DNA of 64,000 nucleotides, from positions 38,437,026 through 38,501,025 of the forward strand of contig NC_060234.1 of NCBI RefSeq assembly GCF_021155775.2. The letters run 5' to 3'. The notes under the pieces were generated by a model. The model was not told the DNA's origin. It did no database searches and was given only the letters and a program-made list of their open reading frames with translations. The translations under genes and the position numbers were made by a program. Numbering within the stretch: position 1 is the first letter of the stretch; the number at the start of each line of letters is the position of its first letter. The DNA is from Neodiprion pinetum. Lineage: Eukaryota; Arthropoda; Insecta; Hymenoptera; Diprionidae. Positions 12,331 through 26,228 of this stretch are shown piece after piece.

Positions 12331-13552
12331 GAGAGAGAAAGAAGCGGAGCAAAAACCGTAGAATTTCTCGCGGTCAAACAATTCAGCCGGATAAATTAAT
12401 CAAAGTTGGGATTTTAATGATGGGGCTATCGAGATAATTGACACGATTCCGGGGTAGTGAGGGGGGGAGGGGAAAATTTTCATTTAATCGCCCGGACGAC
12501 TCGTAATATAAAATCACTTTTATTTTTGCTACATTTTATTTATCTTTTTCTCTTTCCGCCCCCCCTATTTCATTCGATCTTACGGCTCACGGCTCGTCGT
12601 CCTTTATCCTTGTCACGAGATGGATATTCGCATGCGAGAAACCGCGTGGAACAAGCGAGGCTGCCCGTGTACGAATACCTCCGACAGTTTATAATTCCCC
12701 TCGTTTCGTTCGCGGCCTGAAGGAGCAAATTAAAATTCCAAAAAATAGGCACACCAAGTCGCAGCGACCTTCGACGTCAGGATAGATCGAGATTGGTCAT
12801 CGATGCTTCGCCCGCCGAAATTTCCCGGCAAACACGCGACTATAAGGCATTCGATCCGAAATCTATTCTCCATTGAACGGCCCCGTGACAAACGATCAAG
12901 AGCGAGTTTTCCCGAGGTGGTTGAAATGTTTAACGCTGTTTCAAAGGGCTCGACTGTTTCGCTGAAAGGTTAACCAGGGTCTTTCAGGGTTGTCTGGCGG
13001 GCCGGTTGGACTGAACGGCTAGTTAGCGCGAAGATTGGCTCCTCTCGGCCTCACCTCGGCTGCGCGGGTTGCTCGACGTAAAAGGGTGGAGGTAAAGTCC
13101 TCTCTTCGCTATTGCTATGCCTCGGATTGGCACTCCGCGGAACCAGCAACCGACGATATTGGGACGACGACCGAAACGTTCAGGCAGTAAAATCGACTAA
13201 GCTGGCGGTTATTTATTGCTAGTTGTGCTGAACGCAGGTGAGAAAATAAGGCAAGCCTCCGTAGGCTCGTCTCTCGACTCGGAGCGTAGCTCGAACCGCG
13301 CCAACGCGTAAGGGGGATAATTTTAGAGGCCAATTCTCGATATTACTTTCCTTCGCTCCTTTTGTTCCTGCGTTACAATCATGTGTCAACTATTAAAACT
13401 GTCGTGAAATGAATTTTCAGACGCGATTAGGGAGAAACTTGAAACTTTTTGCTCGTACACATGTTTATACATTCTTATGAATGTCAGGAAAAGTTTTGGC
13501 CTGCACGGTAAACGCTTCGGATAAAATTTGCAAAATGTATTCAACGAATACG

Positions 13553-13569
13553 CACACACACACACACAC
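13553..13569. repeat. (CA)n microsatellite
   Basis: Eight to nine CA units are visible. It is a short dinucleotide repeat with no other feature attached. Confidence 0.8.
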
Positions 13570-16223
13570 CTACGCATGCTTAGAAAGCGATAGAAATTTC
13601 AATTCCAATTTGACGCTCCGTAAACTAATTTATTTACGCACACATTATACGTATATTATATGCGTGTATATTTAGTTAACTTAATAAGACGAAAGATACA
13701 TATTTGTCGTAATAGATGCCGAGTAAGCGGGGCTCCGGAAAGTTCTAAGTCAAGCAACAAGTTGCAAAGTTCAAGAGATCCGTTCCGGTGTAAACATGCA
13801 ACGCCCAACAATCGTTAATCATAGGAAAGCAGCCCGGGCGTTACTAACGAGGTTTGTAACCCCTTTGACGTGTACAATGGTGACAAAATGAAAATAAAAC
13901 ATTCCCTCAACAAATTCTAGTCGCATGAAGAGTTCGCTCTTCAAATATTACTAAATTTACCGGCAGCAAACTATCTTTCAAGATAGTTCTTGAAAAAAAA
14001 AAAACACTGAACGCTCCTCGTTGTTTCTCATTTCCTCATCGGCCGGAGTACGTTCGGATTGTTTCACGATGGTTAATAACTTCAAAAGTTTCCACGGCAA
14101 AAGCACAGAGGGGTTAAGGAGAGCACCTGATCGAAATTTCATTAGGGTGATATGTCTTCGGTGGATTACCGGGGTCACAAGCGCTCTAGTCGTTATCCGT
14201 TACGTCAACGTGACGTACATATAATTCCCCAACAAAAGGGGAAACGGTATTACATCCGACCGGAGTGGGCGTAAGCTGCAGCGTCCATAGGCGGCGAGAT
14301 ATCTTCCCGTTGATTGAAACGTCAGCCCGGAGGAGTTATGTGTCGGTGTGGGTCAGCAAAGCGGAGTTTATGCACCTACCGACGCGTATCCCATCCCCGA
14401 TATACCCAAGGGCTCTCTCCGTATCTACGTACCCAGGTAGGTCCGGTGGATCCACGAGGTGTATCGGTAACAAGGCGCATCCCGATACTCGGCTGTTGAA
14501 CTATCACAATATCCGCACAATATCTCGACGAAAGCTGGCACTACCACCACCCTTTACTCTGTGCAGCGTAGGATGCCGTGGGTTATGGTCATGCGGAGGT
14601 GCAAGAATGGTGTAATTGGTGATCGTAAAGTTCGGAGAGATGCCAGTACTAACAACAAAATTGTTGCGTCTCTCTGTCAGCCGGATGGCACGTAATATGG
14701 AGCTCGACTATCAACGAGGAAGAACGATGTGCCGGATTGGTTTGCCTCACAGCGATGAAGTTGGAAGGGGTGAGGAACGAAGACGTCTCTCTTCCGTGCG
14801 ACGGTGCGTCGAACGATCGTGTAAAAAGAAACCCCTGGGCACGGGGTCCGAGTGACGAGGAATTGAAAGATTAAGCTTACGGACAAGACGCAAGTGCACG
14901 TAAGCTAAAGACGCGCTACGTGCGGCAGTTTTTTTTTTTTAGCCCGAAGGAGCGCGGAACGCGAGCAACTGAGAATGAATATGATTTCATTGTGTCAGGA
15001 TTTTACGAGTCGTACCCTTAAAGTCTATCATTAAGGCGTCTGCGGTTGCCGGGCTCGCGTTCTCCGGGGCACGTGAGCAGCACGGGCAATAACAAATCAC
15101 CGCTGATTTATAACCTAATATTAACAATTTATATTCCATTCGTAACTCATAATTTACGCAGTTTCTACATTGCATTCCCCTCCAGGGCCCGCAAGCCCTT
15201 TCCACCTTCTCCTCTCCCTCCTCCCCCCCCATCCGCGCTTTCTTCCTTGCCCTCCTTCCCCCCGACCGCATTGGGAAACAAACTTTACCCGGGCTGTTTG
15301 CAAACCCGTGCGAGTTTGTCTCGTGATGCTCGGAGTTTAATTACGGACCCCGTACAATTAACTCAACCGGTCTTCCACATTCTCATCGTACGAGTAGTCG
15401 GTACGCTCGCATACGAAAATTCGCCTATGAATTTTGAAAAGAGTTTACCATTTGGTGCATCCTGGCGGTGTTGTAGTAGTCTAGGTTCGGCATTCGGCTA
15501 AGTTGAATAAACTACAGGTCGTTCACAAATTTTATTCAATCGACGCAGCTTGTCTCTTTACGAAGAACTGTTGATTCGCCAGTCGATATGAACCCGCATT
15601 CACTGTTCCATGACGAATGGTAGTAAACGTACTCATACGACCGTCGACACGTGGTTCGATCAGGACTTGTCACAGATTTTTTACTCTTGTTTTTCGTACG
15701 AACAGAAGGCTTTCGTTGCAGTCCTTCGACCTTAACTCAAGCGTCCAAGAAGCAGGTTTTCTTCCTCTTCTATTTTATGTTGAATTCGCGTTGCACTTTC
15801 GAAAATTTTTCGTAATAGGTAGTACAGTAGTAATTATCACAGTCTCGTTTTGATCACTCGAAGCACACACTGCGTGGTGCGGGGGGAGGAGGGTTGAAGG
15901 GGGAGGGGCGGGCGGGGGGTCCTCGAAGGAGGACGAAGAAAAAATACGCGTATAATATTCGAACCGTCGAAAAAGAAGCAAACGAAATAAACGGAGAACT
16001 GAAAAACCGGTCGAACTACGCGGTACTGATCGGGTGTTCAGTGGACGATCATTCGGTCCGCAAACATTATGCTAATTTCGAATGCTTGACAGATGACCGC
16101 GGGTTGGTTTGCATCCCTCGGGGATACGGCTCGCGATGTCAGCCCGAGATATATCGGGTTACCGGCGCTGGATATTGTTTCCGATATCTCGACCTTCGTG
16201 GGTATATAGGATCGCCCTAACCG

Positions 16224-16577
16224 TCGTACAAGAGGACTGGAGGGTTACTGCGCCCGCGGGGCCTTCTCTACCGGACAAACGGGGCCCCGGACCCAGAGTG
16301 GGAGGTCGGGCTGGACGTGGCCTATGGGCCCGACGATTCCCTCACCCCGTCATTGGGCGCCGTGGATCGGTCCGCGCCCAATGGGGCCTTGGGCCCGGCG
16401 TTCCATCAGGCCCACGCCGCGCCCTCGGCTGCCGATTGGACCACCGAGCCCAACGATCAAGATCGCGAGTCACGATCCTCCGATAACGCCGCAGAGGGAA
16501 GATGCACGCCGGTTGAACTGACCAGATATCGAGAGCCGAACGTGGCCCAGGTCTTAGCCCGGCTTCTTGCCACCTGA
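16224..16577 (+). other. GC-rich island with a 118-codon open frame
   Basis: The stretch is markedly richer in G, C and CpG than its surroundings. One plus frame is open from 16224 to the stop at 16577, with protein-like polar composition near its end (AADWTTEPNDQDRESRSSD). It has no ATG and no obvious acceptor. A TATATA string stands just upstream at 16203-16208. It may be a promoter or exon of a nested transcript, or just a GC-rich chance frame; several overlapping frames on both strands are also open here, which favours chance. Confidence 0.15.
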
Positions 16578-19500
16578 AATTTACTTTTCGTTCGCTTCCA
16601 GAGTCGTCGGAAGAAACTGGGACTCGATCGTGTGCACAGGTGACAGCTGCGGGGCTCGGAAGGATTTCGACAAGCCTTGATCGCACCGCCAATCATCCGA
16701 CGATCGATAGAATTAACGGCTGTTACATGGTCGTGAGGAAGAACGAGGCGACAGTTCCTTTGACGGGTAATTTGAGCCGTGCAACTTTACGCCACACACG
16801 CCTGCGCGGCGACGAAACCGTGAAAAAACGCTGGCGTACCCCATTTCGCTTTATTATTCCGTATGCGGGTAATTACACCCTATGTCCTCCGGGAGCAATC
16901 TCGTATCTCGGCGAACTTCGATTTGCTCTTATTGCTCGTGAAACTGCTAAGTATCAACCAATGAAGCACGTGAACGATAATTACTCTGGCTACGCTGTTT
17001 TCCATTCGCCATTACTTCTCTGAGATTCCAGGCAGTTCCGAACGGATTCTTCAATTTCTGATCCGTTTCCAATTGGAAACTGCTTTTTCGGATGTAAATA
17101 AAATTGAACACCACTGTTGGCGAGGTCAAGGAACGTTTACGCTCGGGGTGTGTTTTGACGTTTGGAACGGCGTCTACCTGATTTTTGCCCAAAGCAAATC
17201 GGAGCCATTGCCCGGCAGTTTATCAATGGCGTCCTGAGTCCCCGCGTCCGGGTCGCCTTGAGGGACAACGAAAACCCGAAACCTTCCGGAACCCCCGTCC
17301 AGAGTCTCAGGACCCTTTGGAATTCACTCAAGGATTGCCCTCTGGTTGGTTAGCCGAGCCAATGGACGAGTGAATGAAATTCTTCTGACCGTTTGCCAGC
17401 AGCAAGCCACACCTTTCGAGACCATACAGCTCCGCTTTATAGCGCAATTCTGATATACCTTCACCGCTAAATTTAACCTCCAGTAGTCTTTCAACGTCGA
17501 TAAACCGCGTTACGGTTAGTCGGAAGTGAGTGAGTGAGTATCGATCGGGTCTCCGTAACGTTCCACAAATCGCGTACGCTATAGTTCCACAAATGACGAA
17601 CTAAATGAGCAACTGTCGTCATCGGATCAATTATAGCGACAATCGCGTAGTGTCAGCTTCTCGAGCCTTGGAGAAAAGTGAGTTAAAAAAATCCGAGATA
17701 CATTGTAAGCCATGCGTTCCGAAACCGGCCATACTTTTAATGTCAAGTAATTATGCTTTGATAATAATATGTGGTGAAAAATTTCACGCGCGTCGCGTAT
17801 AAGGACAGGTTCTTTCGGGTAGGAGGACAACCGGCAGCTGAAGCAGTTCCATCGGTCGGTAATCGATCTTTATGCACTGGTGAATTCAGAGAAACTGTTC
17901 ATTATCCCAACGGAATGCTCCGAGCAATATTCGTCACAGCTAATCGGAACAGCACGAGTCTCGACTGCGTGATCGTGAAGTCTCAGGGCAATCATCTCGT
18001 GCACATGGCTCACGCAACCATCGGGGTGTTTTGAAAGTAACCCTCACACTCCGCGGAAAGGCACCGCGATACCTTAAATTCGAGTTGGAGGTGGCGTTGA
18101 ATGCATATCGTGAGGAACTCTTTTTTTTCACTTTGCAGGACACCTGAATTGAACAAAGTCTTTTCGTGCCAGAGTTTCAAGATTTTACAATTCACCGTGG
18201 AATATGATTATTATGTACGACGAAAAAGCTCAACTTTACCGTGACTTGAATCATACGATCCATCATACGACGCTGTATAGGAAACTATCCTTCGTCGCAC
18301 TGATTTAATTAACATAACAATGGCTTAAACAACTCGTGAATAAGTGTCGTAACTGATATAATATTCGCATGCTCGTGAACAGAAAGACTCTCTCATAGTT
18401 TCCTCTTTGCGATTGACTTCAAGTCAACGTTTAGCTGGTATCAGATTCACGTGGTATAACATTGCTGGTTATACCTTGGGGTCGTGCACCGAAGCATGTT
18501 GATATTCTCACTTGAATTTTTTTTTTTGACATTCATTTAAGTATCTTTTACAAGATAAGGTCGTAAGAATAATTTTTAATACAAAGGTAGTATGAAATTT
18601 TACAAAAAGGCAGAAGCTTTCAAGTTACGATAATCTCGATTTAAAATCCCCAAGGTGCTAAAGGTTAACCACTTCCACACTAGGAACTTTAGTCGAGAAT
18701 TTAGTCCGGTCGAAGAAGAACGTTAAGATCCTGACGAGGTATATAATTTCCATTAAAGGACTCTTGGACGATTTTCGTGAAATCAACAATCCAATACTGC
18801 TGATCAGTACGAGTGATTTTGCGATTTATGGGAAACCGAAAGATGCAGTAGCGGTCTGTCGTAATTCGTTTCCGTGAAATGGATAAAGTTCAAAAGGAAG
18901 TTTGCGCGGAGACTGTGGCGGGATTGGAAACAGTGTTAACGGTTCGTGACGCTCGGCATCGAATCCTGGCGAAAGCCGTGAAGCGTGTGCGTGCGGAATA
19001 CCTCCCCTCACACCAGCGCCAACACGGACACGAGAGAGTGGAAGTAGGTACGGAGCCAGAGATGGACCGCAGACGTCTTGCTCCCGTGACCTGGGGCGTA
19101 ACCGAAGAGGTATCTTATTGATCTGGTTGCCTGGGGCGTGTCGTCCTGGAAATCTCGCCGCAGGGAGGACCGCGTCGAGTCGGGAACCCTTAAAGCGACG
19201 TGGTAGCGAGGGGAGTGCGCCTGCGCGCGTGTCTCTCGCCCGGAGGGTAAGCTTCCAATCACCGGGAGCTAGCGGAGCCCGGTGGTGCCAGAGGGGTTGT
19301 CAAATCTTGGGAGGAAAAAAATATTTTCGCGCTTGCGCCCGGGTGCATCCTCGATCTTGGGCCACTTCGGAGCGCCTCCTTCTTGCGATAACAAACCCCC
19401 GGCGAAGAGGGAGGTCAGGGCCAGATGCGAGCGGGACGTGGAAGAATTGAATCGAATTAACGGAGAATGGAGAATCACTTGGAACAAAGGGAGACGAGAT

Positions 19501-22500
19501 TTGTTCTCTGCGTCCAGAGTGCAGCCGCGTGGATGTTGTACGTACGACGTGTAACCGACCGGTTAAAGAGCAAGTATCGCAAGACGGCGGGAAGCTCGTG
19601 AGGGGTTAACTGTTAAACAAAAGACCCTTGGATTTATCGTTAATCTCGCGGCTACACTGGGTACACAAACGACCCGTTTATGGGCCTTCGTGCAAGCCAC
19701 GGTCTCTGCTGCCTTGCGTAGTAACGAGTGTACGTGTCGCACGTCTGAAAGAAATTCTGAAACGAAATTGGGAGAAAATGAAAATCATAGTTTTTCATCG
19801 CCGCGTTGAATATAAACCGGTCGTATCGATTTTGTTCAACGTTTGACTGCACCATAGATTTTCAAATACGTTGAAATCGACAGAGAAATAATTTTTACGA
19901 TTTCGAAATTAATGACATTCAGAAGCGTTAAATGATGAGCCTTGCTAGTCAAGAAAACAAAGGAAAAGTATGCATAAACAACGCCATGGTGGAAGGGTGG
20001 GCTTTATAACATTTTGCGATTAGCATCTGTTTCTACAAACCTAGTTACAGATAAGCTTTTAACGGTTTCCAGGAATCGTTATGCCGGCTGTAGTTATACG
20101 TTCAATTTTGTAGGAACGTTGAGAAGGGAACAAGCAATTCCAAAACGTGATGTAAGTGTACGAGATGGAAAGATATTTGCGAGCGTAGACACAAAACGCA
20201 ATCTCCTCGAGGGGTTCCACGAAAATTATTTTCCAATACATTCCGACTCACTTTGTTACAGACGTGTAAAAATGAGTAAATGGATAAACGCGTACTGCCT
20301 GCAGGAGAATAAACCTGAATAGTTACTTGCACGTACTACGGCTTTATTATCACTGGATGCGAGTACAGATAACTGACCAAACAAGGGGATAAAACGGAGT
20401 ATAACTGCTCACTGCAATAAAGTCGGTGAACATTTTAACAACGAATGTTTGCTTTAAAATTTACCTATAATTGTAAGAGGTTGAGGTTTATTCTCTCTTG
20501 TTACAGGCGCTTACATTTCTCTGCTTTTTATTTGCAACATACTTTCAGATGCCTACAAAAGCGTGGATAATTAATTGCGTTGCCATTGTCCGGCTGTTTA
20601 GAAACATGCGATACACTTCGCAGTCACATAATACATAGGCGTGTAGAATGTTTGTTCTGTTCTTTCATTCTTTTTGTTTCTTAGCGCTTATCTAATTAAT
20701 CTATGGTATTTGCAAATGGCAGGTATGATACATAATGTATAACAGGTAATACAAGGCATGCGGTAAAAGCGGGGTCCGAAAAATATACAAAAGAAAAAAA
20801 TATTATTCACGCGTTAGCGCAGAAATCAAGATTGTCCAAGGAGATATACGGCCAGCTCTGCGGCCAAGGCACACCCCGCATGTAAAAAACATTCGCGGTG
20901 TCCCAAAGCGAACTAAAGGAAAAAAATGTTTCTCATAAAAATTTGCCACGGTTTATTTCAGACACCCTCATCAGGTCGCTGGGCAAAACTTTCGACGTTT
21001 CACCGTGAAACGGTTAAAAAGTTTAAATTCAAACTCGTATGTACGGAAGGGCGACTGATTTTCCCGTAAACGACTGTGTCAAGATCTAAAAAAAAAATAG
21101 GACTTTTCACCGCTATTTCGAGCTGCAAGAATTATCATCTTGGGAAATGAACGGGGAAAACTTTTATAAATGCAAGAATATTCCCGATCGATACGACGAG
21201 AAAAAAGATCGGCGCGCATTAAAGACGGCGATAATAATTCGTCCGGCCGCGATACCGAAGCGTAAATGAGTGGGTAATGATTTTGGCGTACATAGAATCA
21301 ATGAGGGCTGTTACCATAAATCGAGTAGGTACGTACGCTGGTACCCAGAGTCAGGTACACGTCCCGAGACGAAGTCCCGACGTCGTTCGCCCCGAGGCCG
21401 AAGATTATCTCCTGTAATCCCGGCTGCTACCCTGCACATGTACCCTGCCTACCTATCCTGTGCCGCGTGTATCGCGCACGCACCTACCAACCAACACACG
21501 TCGGCGAGAATCCGCACTCAGCGAAAATAGCTAATTATAATAATGTGCCCAGATGCTCGTAGGTGTCTGTGACGACGGCGACACGCATACGGCTATCAGA
21601 CGCGAATACAGAATGTGCGGTGCACGCATGATCCGCAGATCTCTCGCCGAGGCTGGGGAATGTACACCGTGCCTACCTACCTTCGGCGCTTCACCGACCG
21701 CGATCCAACGGGGATTGTAAGATTACGATTTATCACATGACGTGTCAAAGCGGATGCCACGGGATGTCGCTTAACTTTATTACTTCAACGAAAATAACCC
21801 TCATTCCTGTATAATCACGATGACACGCCAGGCGTCGCGAATCCCGAGACCAACGCGAGCGCGCGGTCTGCGGACTTTGTTTTTCTTTTCTTTTCTTTTT
21901 TCTTTTATTACTACAATTATCGATGAGACGATCTCGCTAGGATCGATCGATCGTGATAAAATTTCTGGGTGGGATTCTGTGCAACATTGAAAAGTGGCAC
22001 CATCCACTAATGTCTGAAAGCATGTTATCGCATCAAATTCCAAATTCATGTCCAAGATTGTATTTTACGAACTTTAGTACACAACTGCTGAAAACCACTG
22101 AAGCTCATTTCTACCTCAAAGATGAAAATTCATGTACACGCATTGGATCGGAATGACTGTAATTTTTGAAGAATTCCTACACGTAGGGTGTCACCATTTT
22201 TCAAATCATCAGTGGTAAAACAATGCACGAACGCTTTGCTTCAGCGAGTTTGGTACGGAACATTGTTCGCGACTGGTAAAAATAACGACTGTCGAATTGA
22301 TTCGAGGTTGTCTCATCCCACCGAAAACGGCAGACTCGCAGTCTTCCGGGTGAAATAATAATTGGATCGGTGAAGTTCTTTTGAGCGGCTTGTCGCGCAG
22401 ATTTAAAACATAACGACTTGGCATGCGGACTTCTTCAATTTGCGTCATCGGGAAATGAGGCGATAAGCCGAAGCATTCTTATTTCATGAAAACGAGGAGA

Positions 22501-23239
22501 AGGAAAGAAGGATGATAAAGGAACGTCCTAGAGCGAAAATACCGGCGAACCTTCCGATTTGTCGAGCCAATGGCTATTCGCCCGCCGTTTTGCGCCGGGG
22601 GCGTGAAACCGACTCACGCCGTATCACCTACAGCTACCCGTGTGCCGGAGCCGATATAGACGGTGCAGGAGACGCCGCGGGCGTCTCGGTGAAAGACGGA
22701 TATAAGTCTAAAAGCGTATGTATTCGCACACACGGGCAGATTCTGCGGTATTATGTACTGGGCACATCGGCACGGCTGTGTGCTTTGGAAGAACGAGTAT
22801 GGCACAACGTCGGCAGAATTTTTTATAACACCTTAACGTCAAGTCTCAACTCCACACGTATGCGTAATAATTTTCTATGAACTCCGGTCTCGCATGCAAC
22901 TGACCAAAACTACAATGGGACAAATTTTCGTCCAAATATATCGGATCGTCCCATGGCAGCGGACTATAACAAAAACCAGATGATTCCAACCGATATCGTA
23001 TCTCCAGATACCTGCAAGCCCCTGAAAAATAAAACTAGGAACTCTTGTTCTGAAACCAAGTGACGTTCGGTTTTCATAGAAATACGTACACGCTTGTTCG
23101 TTGGCGTAGAACGGGGTATCACATCGAAGGTGCATTTACCGATATGAGGATAGAGGCGGAGGGGCGACGGAGAGGAGGAGGACACATTCAGCCCGACACC
23201 CTGCGTATAACCAAAGATGGAATTGATCGGAGAATCGGA

Positions 23240-23340
23240 GGGTTGAGTTCGTCGGAGGGCTGCTGCCGGTGGCGCTTGCGCCCCTGCGGCAACGTCACAT
23301 CGATTCCTCGAGCAAGGGCCTACAAAATGGCCGCCGGCAT
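23240..23340 (+). promoter_or_regulatory. Promoter-like block with NRF1-, CRE- and YY1/Pho-like motifs
   Basis: GCGCTTGCGC (23272-23281, one change from the NRF1/Ewg palindrome), AACGTCAC (CRE-like, 23291-23298) and CAAAATGGCCGCC (23323-23335, YY1/Pho-like) occur within 65 bases. The last also forms a very good start context for an ATG at 23327, opening a 19-codon frame that runs into the GGTA repeat. This looks like a TATA-less housekeeping-type start region, but no downstream exon could be linked. Confidence 0.25.
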
Positions 23341-23376
23341 TTCGAACCGTTCCTTCCCCGCTGTATCTCTACATAG

Positions 23377-23417
23377 GTGGTAGGTAGGTAGGTAGGTAGG
23401 TAGGTAGGTAGGTAGGT
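23377..23417. repeat. (GGTA)n tetranucleotide repeat
   Basis: About ten perfect units of GGTA/TAGG are visible. On the plus strand each unit carries an AG|GTAG string, a weak donor-like motif, so it could interfere with splicing of any plus-strand transcript. Confidence 0.9.
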
Positions 23418-25875
23418 TTTCTCCTATGTGCGGAGCGAGCAGAGAGAGTCTATCTAGGTCTCTTTGTTTGAGATGTATGCGCGAGTAGGGTGGACCCAGA
23501 GAGAAGAAGGAGGATGGGATGGGGAGGGATGCTGGAGGACGAAGAAGCGAGACGGAGGTGGAGGTCTGGAAAGACGGGAGCTGAAGGGGTATGAGAAAAT
23601 CGATTCACCTTAGGAAACCTCCGCGCGAACCTGCACCCGGCCTCCAAACGCGGAAGGAATTCAATTATTTACAGTGGCAGAAGCTCGAGACCCGCGCAAA
23701 GCTTTACCTGCAACATCGGGCATCGAGCAGCAGCCCCGGATATATTTCGCCGTTGCAACGCCGGTACCCACACAATTCCCGCGATACCATTCGACGTGAG
23801 TCTTTGCCGAATTCGGAAGGTGAAGAGGAAATCTAGGGATGGCAATATCCTGCACACGTATCGCCGAATCTCGGAACAGATTTCACCCCACGTACCTCGG
23901 TAATTGCGGCTACCTGACCGTTTCGCCTATCGATGGATCCTCCCGGAGTGAAAACAACGACAAACGAACTTACGAACAAAGTCGGGAGACGGTTCAAATC
24001 AAAATGCGTAAAACCTTACTGTTTCGAGAGTCGATGAACCCTCAGCTTCCGAGTGCCTTGCGCCGTAGTCTCGGAGTTTCATCGTGTTGACAAGTGTCTG
24101 AAGTTTGATTCGAACGATAGAGCGACGTACAGTTCAACGAGATTCAAGCTGACGCTACGAAGTTACTTGCAGTATAGTTTCGAAGCAGCTAAAAACTGAT
24201 AAACAGTCCGATCGCCGCTGGGTAAAAACGGATTGCTCGATTACAATTGGCAGTGACGAGCATGAGTAATTTTTGGTAAAATGAGAAAAGGAGAAAAAAG
24301 AAACAAGCACTGGTCGATATCTCACAGGTATCAAGAATTACGATTTCATATCACGATGCACTCCAAGCATCAAATAACACCGCGGTGTAATCGACGATAA
24401 AGAATGAACCCACCACCCCAACTGCCGCCCCGTTGCAGCGAGTAAAGGGTTACTTAAATTTGAACCAGCGTATAAATGCCCATTAGACATGCCCCCAGCC
24501 TGCGTTTAGCAGTGATCAACCCCACGCGTTCATTCCGCGTCTCTCTCTCTCGTTGCACCGCCGCAACAACGGGGCTCTTCGTATCAAATGCAGTACTTCG
24601 TTCTGCAGTGACCATGAAATGACGGTTCAATATGCACGCTGTCGCCTTCCTCCCTCGGGGGCAATACAGCCCCGTCTCTCTCGCCCTCCACGGATCCACC
24701 TATCTCCACCTCTTCGTTCTCTCTCTCCCTCTTCGTCACGTCTCTTCTATCCGCAAAACTGTACACGGGGAGGCCGCGCGTGAGAACAAGCAGATGTACC
24801 TACCGAGAAATGCGCACCGAAATACAGACATCTGCATACGTGGACTGGCGGCGCCACCCCGAATACTCTCTTCGGTACCGGGAAACGGGGCCTGTTGGCC
24901 CCCCCGGCCTCAGCTGCGTCGACACCAGGGACGAGAATTGTTTGACCGAACATTTTCGCGAATTTTCAAAAAAATCGATGTTCAAATGATCATGAAATTG
25001 AATAGTCAATGAAGAGGCAAAGGGAAAGGAGTAACAGAAAAATTCTGAATTCGATGGGAAAAGTACAGTGTCGATCATTCAGAAATTTCGGGCCAGAGAA
25101 AAAAAAATATTATCACGTTTCTTTAAAGCACGAAAATTAATAATATCGATTCAATCAACCCCCGCCGATAGAAAAGAAGAATAAAATACGTTAGACACGA
25201 TTATATATTTCATCAGCAGTTGAAAATTGAATAAACGTATCGGGGGTAACGAGTTTTACGCGGCAGTTTTCTAATAACAGAAATACCGCTCTATTTTTAT
25301 AAGCGTAACGTTATAATAACAGTTGGTACGAAAGTTTAATTCGCTACATCTCGTATGCCGGATATAGCAAATATTTTATGGCATCACTGTTCCTTTGATT
25401 TTCGTTTTGCATTAGATAATATCGTATTCGAACAGTACAGGTTGTATAAAAACAACTGAATCCAATCCAGCCCCACACTATTTAGAATTTGTTAACTCTC
25501 TTTTCTCGCTTTTTCACAGGATTATAATTACGCGTATTAATCGGTTCGAATGAAAAGAAACTTCTTCCCTAACTCGAGTCCGTTAAGTTTCCTTCTACGA
25601 AATAAAATGAAGAGTTTCTCTCTTTCCCGGCACTCTAAAACGTGCCTCTTTCACCCGCCATCCTGAAAAGCTAACGACGCCTTAGCGTCGATCTTCCTTC
25701 GAGAGAAGGGGGGGCAGGTGGTGAACGATGTGATCTATAAGCGGCCGCCTTTCGATCTCTGGATCGCGGTGTAAAAGTACTGTAGCTATCCATACTCAAA
25801 AGGGCCCGCGAGTCGAAAGGATTAGAATCGCTCCGGGTTCTCTTCGGGACGAGGCAGCGGGGCGTAAAAAGCGTG

Positions 25876-25914
25876 GGCAGGGGTGCTGGGGGAGGAGGGG
25901 AGGGGGGGGGGGGG
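25876..25914 (+). repeat. G-rich tract with quadruplex potential
   Basis: Runs of four, five, four and twelve or more G residues are separated by one to four bases. The plus strand satisfies the usual four-run G-quadruplex pattern, and the minus transcript would carry C-runs. Confidence 0.7.
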
Positions 25915-26195
25915 CGACGGAAGAGGGGAGGGTGTCCCCGGGCGATATTCGCGGCAGCACCATCTGTTTTCGGGTAAACAGACGCGATCCAGGTTCCATC
26001 CCGGTTCCATTCCCGTTCTCGCCTCGGGACAAAATTTCATTTAGCGGAATAGAGCGTAAACACTTCTCTCGACGAAAAGTGCAGCGCTCGACTTACAAGC
26101 GGTATAAAATTTACCTCTAATTTTTCCCACACGTGTACGTCAGGATGTTCCTGAAAAATATGCGAACACTTTCAAGATTTCTCACTGTTTCTCAC

Positions 26196-26228
26196 TCTGA
26201 GCAATTTAGTCCTGGCTATCGTATGTGC
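26196..26228 (-). CDS. Candidate 33-nt cassette exon, phase 0
   Basis: The acceptor is excellent (CTCTTTCTTCTTTCAG) and the donor is moderate (AGA|GTGAGAAAC). In phase 0 it reads AHTIARTKLLR with no stop. Its length and phase match the microexon at 4914-4946, so it could be spliced between the first coding segment and later exons without shifting the frame. The weaker donor and the lack of any recognised similarity keep the confidence low; it could be a cryptic exon. Confidence 0.28.

Larger units (their letters stand above)
12001..20000. other. Intronic stretch 12-20 kb: contents
   Basis: The stretch has an (AG)n tract, a (CA)n tract, a GC-rich island (16240-16560), a strong plus-strand acceptor TTTTTTTTCACTTTGCAG at 18138 followed by about 33 open codons, and a strong minus acceptor at 19744. 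None of these could be paired with a matching donor, so no gene is called. Confidence 0.3.

Noticed and set aside
13968..13990. Small palindrome AACTATCTT-TC-AAGATAGTT
   Set aside because: A 9-bp stem is too short for a precursor RNA and expected by chance.
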